Source: CAVSSX01 sp963730735 (GTDB lineage Bacteria > Actinomycetota > Acidimicrobiia > Acidimicrobiales > RAAP-2). Taken from it: 64,000 nucleotides of DNA. The stretch lies in the NCBI GenBank assembly GCA_963730735.1, contig CAVSSX010000010.1, positions 1 to 64,000 on the forward strand. The letters run 5' to 3'. The notes under the pieces were generated by a model that worked only from the letters and a program-made list of their open reading frames with translations, was not told where the DNA came from and did not search any database. The position numbers and the translations under genes are program-made. Below are positions 34,740 to 44,443 of the stretch, piece by piece (within the stretch, counting starts at the first letter, position 1; every line of letters starts with the position of its first letter).

Positions 34740-34788
34740 GCGGGCGATCCTACCGCTGGGCCCCGCCGGGGCGACCGCCCCGGTGTGC

Positions 34789-35040
34789 TTAGAGCGGGCG
34801 GATGTCGACGAGCTTGCGGCCGCGGCGCTGGCCGAACTTCACCGTGCCGTCGGCCAGGGCGAACAGCGTGTCGTCGCCGCCCCGCCCCACGTACTCGCCC
34901 GGGTGGAACTTGGTGCCCCGCTGGCGCACGATGATCGAGCCGGCGGTGACCGCCGTGCCGTCGAACACCTTCACCCCGAGGCGCTGGGCGTTGGAGTCCC
35001 GGCCGTTCCTGGTCGAGCCACCACCCTTGGTCTTGGACAT
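34789..35040 (-). CDS. rpmA: Ribosomal protein L27
   Basis: 50S protein near the peptidyl-transferase centre. 83 residues from ATG 35040. The N-terminus SKTKGGGSTRNGRDSNAQRL is of the direct type, without the cleaved Firmicute leader. The end reads VKFGQRRGRKLVDIRPL with a TAA at 34789. It lies 13 nt after rplU. Confidence 0.97.
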   Translation of the reverse strand: MSKTKGGGSTRNGRDSNAQRLGVKVFDGTAVTAGSIIVRQRGTKFHPGEYVGRGGDDTLFALADGTVKFGQRRGRKLVDIRPL

Positions 35041-35053
35041 CGGTCGCTCCCTC

Positions 35054-35368
35054 TCAGCCGGCGCCGTTGATCGAGGTGATCTCGACCGTGGCGTAGTGCT
35101 GGCGGTGACCCCACCGCCGGCGCTGGTTGGTCTTGTTCTTGTAGGTCCCGGCGTTGATCTTGGGACCGAGCTCCTCGCCGACCACCTGGGCGGTGACCGT
35201 GATCCCGGCCAGCTGGCCCGGGGTGGCGAGCACCGTCGATCCGTCGACCACCAGGACGGGCTCGAGCGACACCTCGGTGCCGACCGGCTCGCCGAGCAGC
35301 TCGACTCGCACGCGCTGGCCCTCGGCCACACGCTCTTGCTTTCCTCCGGAACGGATGACGGCGTACAT
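35054..35368 (-). CDS. rplU: Ribosomal protein L21
   Basis: 50S protein, 104 residues from ATG 35368: MYAVIRSGGKQERVAEGQRV, then ending in the signature KNKTNQRRRWGHRQHYATVE. Normal length. rplU-rpmA are adjacent as usual and follow the RNase E/G gene by 41 nt. Confidence 0.97.
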   Translation of the reverse strand: MYAVIRSGGKQERVAEGQRVRVELLGEPVGTEVSLEPVLVVDGSTVLATPGQLAGITVTAQVVGEELGPKINAGTYKNKTNQRRRWGHRQHYATVEITSINGAG

Positions 35369-35409
35369 GAGGGAGAGAGCTTACCTCATCCTCGGGGCGC
35401 GCACGGACC

Positions 35410-37146
35410 TCACAGGGCCGAGGCGTCGAGGACGATCCCCCGGCCGTTACAGACCTCGCAGACCGTGGACAGCGACTCGAGCAGGCCCTCGGAGATGCGC
35501 TTGCGGGTCATCTCGACCAGGCCCAGCTCGGAGATGTCGAACACCTGGGTCCGGGTCTTGTCCCGGGCCAGGGCGCTGCGCAGGGCGCTGGCCACCTTGT
35601 CCCGGTTCTCGCGGATCTCCATGTCGATGAAGTCGATGACGATGATGCCGCCGATGTCGCGCAGCCGGAGCTGGCGGGCGACCTCCTCGGCCGCCTCCAG
35701 GTTGTTGCGGTAGACGGTCTCCTCGAGGTTCGTCTTGCCCACGTTCTTGCCGGTGTTCACGTCGATCACCGTCAGGGCCTCGGTCCGCTCGATGATCAAC
35801 GAGCCGCCCGAGGGCAGCCAGACCTTGCGGTCGAGCGCCTTGTGCAGCTGCTCGTGCACGTGGTAGCGCTCGAAGATGGGCAGGGGCTCGACGGCCGTGT
35901 CGTAGTACTCGACCCGCTCGGCCAGGTCCGGGCTGACGTTGGCCACGTAGCTCCGGACCTGCTCGTAGAGGGCCCAGTCGTCGATGACCACCCCGCGGTA
36001 CTCCCCGTTCAGCTCCTCGCGGAGTATCCGGACGGCCAGGTCGGGCTCTTGGTACAAGAGGCCGGGGCCGCTGGTCCGGGCGGCCTCGGCGTCGATCGAG
36101 TTCCACTGGCCGACCAGGGTCTCCACGTCGCGGCCCAGCTCCTCGGCCGACACGCCCTCGGCCGCCGTGCGCACGATCAGGCCGTGGCCGGCCGGACGGA
36201 CGTCGTCGACGATCTTGCGCAGGCGCCGCCGCTCGTTGTCGCCCAGGCGCTTGGAGATGCCGAAGGCCGTCGAGTTGGGCACGAGCACGGCGAACCGGCC
36301 GGGCAGGGAGACCTCCTGGGTGAGGCGGGCCCCCTTGGCCCCGATGGGGTTCTTGGTCACCTGGCAGATGATCATCTGGCCCGGGCGCAGCACCTCCTCG
36401 ATGCGGGGCTGCCCGCCCCCGCCCCCCTCGACCTCGTCGAGGTCGTAGTGGACGTCGCCGCGGTACAAGACGGCGTTCTTCGGGATGCCGATGTCGACGA
36501 AGGCCGCCTCCATGCCCGGCAGCACGTTCTGGACCCGGCCCCGGTAGACGTTGCCGTCGATCTGGTTGGTGTCGTCGGAGGCCCGCGACACGTAGTGCTC
36601 GACCAGCGTGCGGCCCTCGAGCATGGCGATCTGGGTCACCTGGGGCTGGACGTGGACGCACACCAGGTACCGCCCGACCTGCTTGGTCTTGCGCTCGCGG
36701 CCACCGCGTCGCCGGCTCCGGCCCTTGCGCTCGCCGTCCTCGTCCTCACCCGGCCCGTCGCTGGTGGCCACGGCCCCCGGGACGTCGGCCGCCGGACGGC
36801 CGGGTGCGTCGGGACGGCCGGGCCACCCTGACGACTCGGCGCATCGGGGCGGCCGGCGCCGACCCGGGCGAGCGGACCCGCCCCCGTTCGACTCGCGACG
36901 CGGCGCCGGGGGCGCGGCCACCGGCGGGCGGGGCGGTCCCGTCTGGGGCACGGCCGGGCCCGGACGGGTGTCGCCGATGCGCGGCCGTTCGAGCACCTCG
37001 CCGGCGCCGTTGCCGTTCCCGGGGACCGGGGGTGGCGGGCTAGGCGGTGCGGCTACCCCGGGTGAACCGATGGTGGTCCCCACATCGGGGGACCCGTTCT
37101 GTGCAGCCGGGCCCACTTCGGACCGGCCGATCTCCGACTCGGACAT
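35410..37146 (-). CDS. rng: Ribonuclease E/G family protein
   Basis: Single-strand endoribonuclease for mRNA decay and rRNA processing. 578 residues from ATG 37146. The first 150 are Pro/Gly-rich, then strongly basic (RKGRSRRRGGRERKTKQ), probably an RNA- or partner-binding region. The catalytic part starts GRYLVCVHVQPQVTQIAMLE. The S1 domain has GNVYRGRVQNVLPGMEAAFV. Metal-binding Asp residues lie in LTVIDVNTGKNVG and IIVIDFIDMEIREN. The zinc-link Cys pair is in TVCEVCNGRG near the end. The domain order is that of actinobacterial RNase E/G with an N-terminal extension. Confidence 0.93.
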   Translation of the reverse strand: MSESEIGRSEVGPAAQNGSPDVGTTIGSPGVAAPPSPPPPVPGNGNGAGEVLERPRIGDTRPGPAVPQTGPPRPPVAAPPAPRRESNGGGSARPGRRRPPRCAESSGWPGRPDAPGRPAADVPGAVATSDGPGEDEDGERKGRSRRRGGRERKTKQVGRYLVCVHVQPQVTQIAMLEGRTLVEHYVSRASDDTNQIDGNVYRGRVQNVLPGMEAAFVDIGIPKNAVLYRGDVHYDLDEVEGGGGGQPRIEEVLRPGQMIICQVTKNPIGAKGARLTQEVSLPGRFAVLVPNSTAFGISKRLGDNERRRLRKIVDDVRPAGHGLIVRTAAEGVSAEELGRDVETLVGQWNSIDAEAARTSGPGLLYQEPDLAVRILREELNGEYRGVVIDDWALYEQVRSYVANVSPDLAERVEYYDTAVEPLPIFERYHVHEQLHKALDRKVWLPSGGSLIIERTEALTVIDVNTGKNVGKTNLEETVYRNNLEAAEEVARQLRLRDIGGIIVIDFIDMEIRENRDKVASALRSALARDKTRTQVFDISELGLVEMTRKRISEGLLESLSTVCEVCNGRGIVLDASAL

Positions 37147-37170
37147 GAGGGAGATCCCTCCTCATACTTC

Positions 37171-38040
37171 TCACGACGCACGCTCCTGGTGAGCGTGCGG
37201 AGCGTCGGCGCCGGCCGACGGGGCACCCTCGAGGGGCTCCCAGCGTGCGGCGTCTCGCTCGATCCATTGATGCGTCCTGCGGGCTCGGGCCAGCACCAGG
37301 TCGGCCCCGAGCCCCTCGACCAATTCCACCGGCTTCACTCCGCGTGGCCGCGTGGCCAGCTCGGCTCGGAGGTGGGGAAATCCTTCTGACGGCGACTCGC
37401 CGTCGGCCAAATTCGTTCGGGGCGCTGCGACCAGTTCGAGCACCCGCACCGAGGGGCGGAGGTCGTCGTCAACCGGCCGACCCTTGCGCACTCGGTGGAC
37501 CCGGAGGCTCGGAGCAGCGAGCACCTGCGCCACCCGCTCCGCTAGCTCCACTTCGGTCACGCCGAGCACCTCCAGCTCCCAAGAACACGATGTTACCTCC
37601 TGCTGCAGCGATCCCAGGGATTTGGGCACCGACGCGACCCGGCTGACGTCCACGCCGACCGGGAGGAGGGAGCTCAGGAGCTCGGCCAGCATGACCAGGT
37701 CTTTCTCACTGCCCGAGCCGATGGCGGGCCCGGTGGCCGGCCTCGGCGGGGTGCCCTCGACCAGGGCGCCGTCGGTCGCCGGGCCGTCACCTCCCGGCCC
37801 CTCGAGGCGCACGTCGAGGTACTCGGCCACCGACTCGCAGCCGGTCGGCAGGGCCAGGCCGAAGCTGAGCAGGGGGTGGGGCGAGAACCCCTCGGACCAG
37901 GCCACCGGCAGGTCGCTCCGGCGCAGGGCCCGCTCCCACATCCGGGCCACGTCCCGGTGGCTGGTGAAACGGACCTTGCCCAGCTTGGAGAAGCGGATGC
38001 GCAGCCGCTCGGCCCCCGGGGGCAGCGCCGGGGACGCCAC
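37171..38040 (-). CDS. TIGR03936/DUF2344-type protein linked to radical SAM
   Basis: 289 residues from GTG 38040, 2 nt after the stop of the radical SAM gene. The family opening is clear: RLRIRFSKLGKVRFTSHRDV, then WERALRRSDLPVAWSEGFSP and HPLLSFGLALPTGCESVAEY. The protein is the usual partner of the TIGR03960 radical SAM protein and in some bacteria is fused to it. Its function is unproved; a role in rRNA/tRNA-related or RNase E/G-linked chemistry has been suggested by its constant place before rng and rplU. It ends QERAS at 37171. Confidence 0.87.
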   Translation of the reverse strand: MASPALPPGAERLRIRFSKLGKVRFTSHRDVARMWERALRRSDLPVAWSEGFSPHPLLSFGLALPTGCESVAEYLDVRLEGPGGDGPATDGALVEGTPPRPATGPAIGSGSEKDLVMLAELLSSLLPVGVDVSRVASVPKSLGSLQQEVTSCSWELEVLGVTEVELAERVAQVLAAPSLRVHRVRKGRPVDDDLRPSVRVLELVAAPRTNLADGESPSEGFPHLRAELATRPRGVKPVELVEGLGADLVLARARRTHQWIERDAARWEPLEGAPSAGADAPHAHQERAS

Positions 38041-38042
38041 GG

Positions 38043-39990
38043 CTAGGTGCGGGCGGCCAGCAGGCGCACGGGCACCCGGTCGGCGGTGCTCAGGTCCTGC
38101 CCGGTCCCCTGGCTGCCGCCGGCCGGCGGCGTGGGCGAGGCCACCACGTGCTCGAGGCCGAACCCGGTGCAGGCCCCGCAGTCGTAGCAGGGGGTCCAGC
38201 GGCAGTCCTCCAGGCCGACCTCGGCGATGGCGTCCTGCCACTCGGCCCACAAGAAGTCCCGGTGCAGGCCGGCCGACAGGTGGTCCCAGGGCAGCGCCTC
38301 GTCCTCGTCGCGCTCGACGCGACACCGTCTCGGCCAGCGACAGGCCCTCGGCCTCGAGGGCCTGCTCCCAGACCGAGAGGTCGAAGCGCTCCGACCACTC
38401 CTGGAAGGTGCCCCCGGCCCGCCAGACCCGCTCGATGACCGCCCCCGTGCGGCGGTCGCCCCGGCTGGCGATGCCCTCGGCCACCGTGGCCGCCGGATCG
38501 TGCCAGCGCACGGTGAGGCCCCGGACCCCCCGGACGGCGTCGCGCAGGAGGGTGATCTTGCGCTCGAGCTCGGCCGCCGTGTCCTGGCGGAACCACTGGA
38601 AGGGCGTCTGGGGCTTGGGCACGAAGCCGCCGACCGAGGCGGTGACGGTGACGTTGCGCTGGTAGCGCCGGCCGATCTCGACGCAGCGGGTGCCCAGCTC
38701 GGCGATGCCCAGCACGTCCTCGTCCCGCTCGGTCGGCAGCCCGATCAGGAAGTACAGCTTGATCCGCCGCCAGCCCTGGGAGAAGGCGGCGTCGACGGCG
38801 GCGTAGAGGTCCTCCTCGGAGATCAGCTTGTTGATCACCCGGCGCATCCGGTAGGTGCCGCCCTCGGGGGCGAAGGTCAGCCCGGTGCGGCGGACCCGCT
38901 GGATCTGGGCGGCCGTCCCGACGGTGAAGGCGTCCACCCGCAGGCTGGGCAGGCTGACCGACACCCGCTCGCCCGACCGGGGGTCGTCGACGATGTCGCG
39001 GACCGTCGACTCGATGCCCGAGAAGTCGGCCGTCGACAGCGAGGTCAGCGTCACCTCGTCGTAGCCGGTGCGCTCCAGGCCCTCGGCCACCATGGTGGCC
39101 ACCTGCTCGGCCGGGCGCTCGCGGACCGGGCGGGTGATCATGCCGGCCTGGCAGAACCGGCAACCCCGGGTACAGCCCCGGAAGACCTCGACGTTGAGGC
39201 GGTCGTGGACCACCTCGGTCAGCGGCACCAGCTGGTGCTTGGGGTAGGGCCAGTCGGCCAGGTTCGAGATGGTCCGCTTCTCGACCACCTCGGGCACGCC
39301 GGGCGTGTTCGGGGTGGTGGCCACCAGCCGCCCCGCCTCGTAGTGCGGGGTGTAGAGGCTCGGCACGTAGACCCCGTCCACCTGGGCCAGGGCCACCAGG
39401 AGCTCGTGGCGCGACCGCTCGGCGACCGGCCGGGCCAGCCAGGGCACGAGCACGTCGGTGATCTCGCCGACCACCTCCTCGCCGTCGCCCAGCACGAAGG
39501 CGTCGACGAAGTCGGCCAGGGGCTCGGGGTTGAAGGCGCAGTGCCCTCCGGCCAGCACCAGGGCGTCCTCGGCCCCCCGGTCGGCGGCGTGCAGCGGGAG
39601 CCCGGCCAGGTCGATCAAGTTGACCACGTTGGTGTAGACGAGCTCGGCCGAGAGGTTGAAGGCCACCACGTCGAACGACGCCGCCGGGAGGTGGTGCTCG
39701 AGGGAGAACAGGGGCACGCCGGCCGCCCGCATGGCCCCCTCCATGTCGACCCACGGGGCGTAGGCCCGCTCGGCCAGGGCGTCGGGGTGCTCGTTGAGCA
39801 GCTCGTAGAGGATCTGCAACCCCTGGTTGGGCAGACCGATCTCGTAGGTGTCGGGGTACACCAGCAGCCAGGCGGCCAGGCCCGGGCGGTGCTCGGGGTC
39901 CTGGGCCCCCTGCTCCATGCCGATGTAGCGGGCGGGCTTCTCGACCCCGGGGAGCAGACGCTCGACCTCGGGCCACAACGAGTCGGTCAC
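38043..39990 (-). CDS. TIGR03960 family B12-binding radical SAM protein; one frameshift
   Basis: GTG 39990 starts VTDSLWPEVERLLPGVEKPA. The N-terminal half resembles a cobalamin-binding domain (LLVYPDTYEIGLPNQGLQIL). The radical SAM core has the 4Fe-4S motif in FRGCTRGCRFCQAG (CxxxCxxC), then SLSTADFSGIESTV and FAPEGGTYRMR. The frame shifts by one base near 38325. The C-terminal part then reads WAEWQDAIAEVGLEDCRWTP and CYDCGACTGFGLEHVV, a further Cys cluster. About 648 residues. The indel makes it appear fused with the next gene; without it they are separate. Reaction unknown. Confidence 0.88.
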
Positions 39991-40024
39991 CGGACAAGTG
40001 TACGGCCGGGGCGACCCGGGGCCC

Positions 40025-40051
40025 GCCCTGCGACCAGCCGGGTCGCAGGGC
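40025..40051. promoter_or_regulatory. Perfect 11-bp inverted repeat in a divergent promoter region
   Basis: GCCCTGCGACC (40025-40035), AGCCG, GGTCGCAGGGC (40041-40051). It lies in the 147 nt between the divergently transcribed radical SAM gene and the isochorismatase-fold gene, so it may be an operator serving either side. Confidence 0.45.
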
Positions 40052-40137
40052 CGGCGGCGCCGGGCCAGCATGGGACCACGGCCACCGGCGCCGTGCCGGC
40101 GCCCGGCCGGGGCCGCACCGGTGGGGACAGGAGCACC

Positions 40138-40701
40138 GTGGCCTCGAGCGCGCTGTTGATCATGGACCTGCAGGCGGGCATCGTCGAGCGGATCGGCGAC
40201 CAGGCCGAGGAGCTGCTCGCCACCCTCTCGGGGGCGGCCGACGCCGCCCGGGCGGCCGGCGTGCCGGTGCTCTTCGTCCGGGTGGCCTTCCGGCCCGGCG
40301 CCCCCGAGGCCAGTCCGAGGAACGCCTCGTTCGCCCAGGCGGCCTCGAGGGGTCTCGACGAGGACGCCCCGGCCACCCGCATCCATCCGGCGCTCGGTCC
40401 CCGGACCGGTGAGGTCGTGATCACCAAGCGCCGGGTCAGCGCCTTCACCGGCAGCGACCTCGAGGTCGTCCTGCGGGCCCTCGGCGTGGACCACCTGGTG
40501 CTGGCGGGCATCGCCACCAGCGGGGTGGTCCTCTCCACCCTCCGCCAGGCGGCCGACCTCGACTTCGGCCTCACGGTGCTGGCCGACGGCTGCGCCGACA
40601 ACGACCCCGAGGTCCACCGGGTCCTCCTGGAGAAGGTCTTCCCCCGTCAGGCCACGGTGACCCCGGCCTCGGCCTGGGCCCAGGGACTCAGCGCCGGCTG
40701 A
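40138..40701 (+). CDS. Isochorismatase-fold hydrolase lacking the usual Cys
   Basis: 187 residues from GTG 40138, with AGGAG 5 nt upstream. Catalytic Asp10 (LLIMDLQAG) and Lys97 (VITKRRVSAF) of the fold are present. The motif that normally holds the nucleophile Cys reads AGIATSGVVLSTLRQAADLD, with Val in its place (about residue 130). True isochorismatases such as PhzD also lack the Cys, whereas amidase-type members need it. A vinyl-ether hydrolase or an unknown activity is therefore more likely than an amidase. It stands alone between two minus-strand operons. Confidence 0.82.
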   Translation: MASSALLIMDLQAGIVERIGDQAEELLATLSGAADAARAAGVPVLFVRVAFRPGAPEASPRNASFAQAASRGLDEDAPATRIHPALGPRTGEVVITKRRVSAFTGSDLEVVLRALGVDHLVLAGIATSGVVLSTLRQAADLDFGLTVLADGCADNDPEVHRVLLEKVFPRQATVTPASAWAQGLSAG

Positions 40702-40756
40702 CGCCGTCGGATCTCACCCGCTAGGCGAGGCCCGGTCGCCCAGCCGTCCCGGTCGC

Positions 40757-43055
40757 TCAGCCGCCGGTCCCGGCCGGGGTGGTCGTGGTCGTGCCGCTCG
40801 GCGCGGTGGTCGTGGTGGAGCTGCTCGACGAACTCGTACCGGGCTTCGTCGTCGTGGTCGTGTTCGGCGTGGTCGTGGTGGTGGTGGTCGTGACCGGGGT
40901 GCCGATCGGGGGCTGGGTGACCGGCGGGGTGTCGGTCGGCGGGTTCTTCACCGTCGGGAGCACCACCGGGTTGACCGGGTTGGCGTAGAGGTAGTTCCAG
41001 ATGTTGGCCACCGCCGGGGCGGCCGCCTGGGCGCCGTAGCCACCCTTGTCGACCACCACGGCGATCACGTACTTGGGGTTGGGCACGGGGCCGAACGAGA
41101 CGAACCAGGCGTTGGGCTCCTTGGTGTCGCCGACGTCGGCCGTGCCGGTCTTGCCGGCCACCTGGAAGTTGGACGGCAGCTTCGAGATCTGGGCGAACGT
41201 GCTGTTGGCCGTGCCCTTGGGGTTGTTCACGACGCCGAGGAAGCCCTGCAGCATCGCCTGGTAGTTGGCCGGCGAGTAGGAGATGGTGCCCGTCTTCACC
41301 GGGGTCGAACTGCTTGACCACCTTGCCGGTGGTCGGGTCGACCAGGGCGTTGGCCACTTGCGGCTGGTACCTCGTCCCCCCGTTGGCGAAGGTGGCGTAG
41401 GCCTGGGCCATCGAGATGGGGGTGACGACGGTGGCGCCCTGACCGAAGGCCATCTCGATGTTGTCACCGGCGTTCCAGGTCTCGGCGGCGAACACGTTCG
41501 GCGCCTCCTGGTGGAGCTTGTCCGCCGTGGCCTGGCTGTCCACCCGGCCCTGGACCTCGTAGGGCAGGTCGATCCCGGTCAGCTCGCCCAGGCCGTACTC
41601 CATGGCCACGCTCTGGACGGGGGTGTCGCCGAACTTGGCCCGGTTGTCGCTCTGCCAGAACAGGTCGCCCAGGTTGTAGAAGAAGGCGTCGGAGGAGGCC
41701 GTGAGGGCGCCGGTGATGGTGATCTCCCCCTGGCCGGCGTTGTCGTCGTCCTTGAACTGGCACAGCCCGGCCGAGGTGCCCGGGATGCAGTTGCGGGCCG
41801 TGTAGGTGCCGGTGTCGTTGTAGTAGGTGTTGGGGCCGATGATGCCGTCCTGGAGGGCGGCGGTCGCCGTGGCCAGCTTGAAGGTCGACCCCGGCGTGTA
41901 GAGGCCCTGGATGGCGTTGTTGTTCTCGGCCCCGCTGGCCGAGATGGCGGCGTAGTTGGCCTGCGAGATGCCCCCGGTCCAGTCGTTCAGGTCGTAGGTC
42001 GGGTACGAGGCCATGGCCAGGACCTGGCCGGTGTTCACGTCCATGACCACCGCCGCCCCGTTGTCGGCCTGCGGCAGGGCGCCGGTGGTGTGGTCCCGGG
42101 TCTGGCGGTCGGCCTCGATGTCGGCCTGCAGGGCCAGCTCGACCTGCTCCTGCAGGCCGAGGTCGAGGTTGGTGACCAGGGTGTCGCCCGGGGTCGGCTG
42201 GGTCTTGCGCAGGGTGCCCACGACGTCGCCGGCCGAGTCCACCTCGAGGGCCTGCTGGCCGGCCTCGCCCCGCAGGTACTTCTCGTACTCACCCTCCAGC
42301 CCGGCCTGGCCGAACATGCTGCCCAGCTCGTAGCCCTGGTTGGGGTTGGCCGCCAGCTGGGCCGAGCTGATGTCGCCCACGTAGCCGAGGACCTGGGAGG
42401 CCACGCTGTTCTGGGTGGCCGTGGCCTGCTGGGGATAGGACCGCTGGGTCACCTGCTGGACCGAGACCCCCGGGTACTCGCTGGCGTGGGTCTCGAGGTA
42501 CTGGACGGTGGCCGGTGAGGCGTTGGATTGGATGGGCACCGGCTGGTACGGGCTGTAACGGGGGTTGTTGACGTCGGCCGTGACCTCCGCCGGGGTCTCC
42601 CCCACCAGCGCCGCCACCTGGCCGATGACCTCGGGGTGCTGGGTGGCCTCGACCCGGGAGAGCACGATCTCCTGGACCAGCTGGTTGCCGACCAGCACCG
42701 TGTTGGACCGGTCGGTGATCTGGCCCCGGGGGGCGGGCACCGACACCACCCGGACCGAGTTGGTGCTCACGGCGGCGGCGTAGTTCTTCGAGTCGATGAC
42801 CTGGAGGGTCCACAGCCGCAGGATGAGGATGCCGAACAGCAGCACCACGACCAGGCCGACGATGATCAGGCGCAGACCCGGGCGCCCGGTCTGCTCCTCG
42901 GGCGAGGCGACCAGGGCGGCGACGTTGACGCTCTTGCGGGGCCGGATCCGGGGCTGGCGGACCCGGCGGGTCGACTTGCGGCTCCGGTGGGCCGCCGAGC
43001 GGGCATAGACCCGGTCCCCGTGGATGGGGTGGCGGAGGGTCCGCCGCCTCACCAC
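40757..43055 (-). CDS. mrdA: Penicillin-binding protein 2 (elongation transpeptidase); one frameshift
   Basis: Class B PBP that cross-links peptidoglycan during elongation. GTG 43055. A basic cytosolic start of about 60 residues precedes one membrane anchor (LRLIIVGLVVVLLFGILILR). The dimerisation domain follows (VPAPRGQITDRSNTVLVGNQ). The transpeptidase has the active Ser in LYTPGSTFKLATA, SSDAFFYNLGDLF and KTGT in FQVAGKTGTADVG. An extra G/C near 41297 breaks the frame after KVVKQFDP; it resumes VKTGTISYSPANYQAMLQGF. The tail is almost pure Thr/Ser/Pro (TTTTTTTTPNTTTTTKPG). It is coupled to mreD by overlap. About 766 residues. Confidence 0.92.
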
Positions 43056-43579
43056 CGCCCCCCGATGGTGGCCAGCCGGGACCGCGAGCCCTCCGCGGTG
43101 CCGAGTGCCCAGCGCATCAGGCGGACAGCCACCGGCGCCAGCACGGCGTTCACGATGGCGACGACGGCCACGATGGCCCCGAGATCGGTGTCGAGCATCG
43201 ATTCCTGCCCGAGGACTGCGCCCAGCACGGCGTACAGCATGACGGCTACGGCGCTCGCCGCGAGCGCGACCCCCGGGGCCAGGAACCAGATAGTGCGGTC
43301 GACGGCCCGGGTGCTGTAGCCCACCCCGAAGCCGACCACGCAGTAGACCAGGGCCGACAGCCCGAAGGGGGTGGGCAGGAAGAGGTCGGCGGCGATGCCG
43401 GCGGCGAAGCCCACGGCCGCCCCCTCCTCCGGACCGGCGGCCAGGCCGGCGGCGATGGGCAGCAGCACCATCAGGTCGGGGTGGGCCCCGAAGATCCGCA
43501 GGTCGAGGCCGAGGGTGGTCTGGACGAGCAGGGTCAGGACGACCACCACCAGCCCCCGGAACACCTGGCGCCCGGTCAT
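43049..43579 (-). CDS. mreD: Rod shape-determining protein MreD
   Basis: 176-residue polytopic membrane protein of the elongasome. The ATG at 43579 overlaps the mreC stop (ATGA). Five or so transmembrane segments begin with FRGLVVVVLTLLVQTTLGLD. The family feature DLMVLLPIAAGLAAGPEEGA, then GFAAGIAADLFLPTPFGLSA, is typical. Sequence conservation in MreD is low; position between mreC and mrdA confirms it. Confidence 0.9.
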   Translation of the reverse strand: MTGRQVFRGLVVVVLTLLVQTTLGLDLRIFGAHPDLMVLLPIAAGLAAGPEEGAAVGFAAGIAADLFLPTPFGLSALVYCVVGFGVGYSTRAVDRTIWFLAPGVALAASAVAVMLYAVLGAVLGQESMLDTDLGAIVAVVAIVNAVLAPVAVRLMRWALGTAEGSRSRLATIGGRW

Positions 43580-44421
43580 GCCGGCGGCTGCCAGAGGACG
43601 ACCTTGACGTAGGCCAGCTGGCTCAGGTCGGCCACCGGCTCGATGGCCACGGTCTTCTGGGTCGAGTCGGGCACCGACTTGAGCGCCGACACCCGGGCCA
43701 CCGGGATGTTCGGCGGGTACACCGCCCCCTGCAGGTTGTTGGTGGCCAGGATCTCGCCCTTGTGGAAGGTGGCGGTGGGCGGCACGCTGTCGACGCTGAG
43801 CGGGTTGCCCGGCCCGTTGCCGTCGACCAGGGCGGTGCACGAGGGGCAGCCGGCCCCGCCGAAGCTGACCCCGATGGTCGACTGGCCGTCGGTCAGGAGG
43901 CGGACCGAGGCGCTGTTGTGGAAGGACTCGACCACCTGGCCGACCATGCCGCCGGCGCCGACCACGGCCATCCCGACCAGCACCCCGCTGTTGCGGCCCT
44001 TGTCGATGGTGATGATGGCGGCGAAGTTCGACGGGCTGATCTGGGTGGTGGCCGCCGTCACCGTGTCGAGCGACCCGAGGAAGGCCAGGTGGTTGAGCAG
44101 TGCCAGCTGCTGGAGCATCCGGGCGTCACCGGGCTGCTCGGCCACCTGCTGGCGCAGCTGGCCGATGGTCGCCTGGAGCTTGCGGTTCTCCTGCTGGAGG
44201 GACCCGTAGTTGACGGCCCCGGCGAAGGCGTCGCCGATCGGGTGGAGGATGTCGTTCACCACCGACTGGAAGGGCGAGAAGATCGTGTGGGCCACCGACT
44301 TGAGGCCGGAGGTCACGTGATGCGTGTCGCCCCGCTGGTCGAAGGTGATGATGCTGACCGAGATCAGGACCAGGACCAGCAGGGTCGTCAGGGTGCGGCG
44401 GCCCCGCCGCGGCTTGGCCAC
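43576..44421 (-). CDS. mreC: Rod shape-determining protein MreC
   Basis: 281 residues from ATG 44421. A short basic start and one transmembrane segment (LTTLLVLVLISVSIITF) are followed by a coiled coil (NYGSLQQENRKLQATIGQLR). The periplasmic beta-domain follows (NFAAIITIDKGRNSGVLVGM, then VVGAGGMVGQVVESFHNSAS). A GCPSC segment occurs within the beta domain. It links MreB inside to the PBP2 complex outside. It is preceded by mreB with a 22-nt gap. Confidence 0.94.
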   Translation of the reverse strand: MAKPRRGRRTLTTLLVLVLISVSIITFDQRGDTHHVTSGLKSVAHTIFSPFQSVVNDILHPIGDAFAGAVNYGSLQQENRKLQATIGQLRQQVAEQPGDARMLQQLALLNHLAFLGSLDTVTAATTQISPSNFAAIITIDKGRNSGVLVGMAVVGAGGMVGQVVESFHNSASVRLLTDGQSTIGVSFGGAGCPSCTALVDGNGPGNPLSVDSVPPTATFHKGEILATNNLQGAVYPPNIPVARVSALKSVPDSTQKTVAIEPVADLSQLAYVKVVLWQPPA

Positions 44422-44443
44422 CAGGTTGTGCCCGAACGGCTCG

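Noticed and set aside
37171..39990. Apparent fusion of the radical SAM gene with the TIGR03936 gene
   Set aside because: The fusion arises from the one-base shift near 38325. The true C-terminus of the radical SAM protein and its TAG (38045-38043) lie in another frame, and a GTG starts the second gene at 38040.
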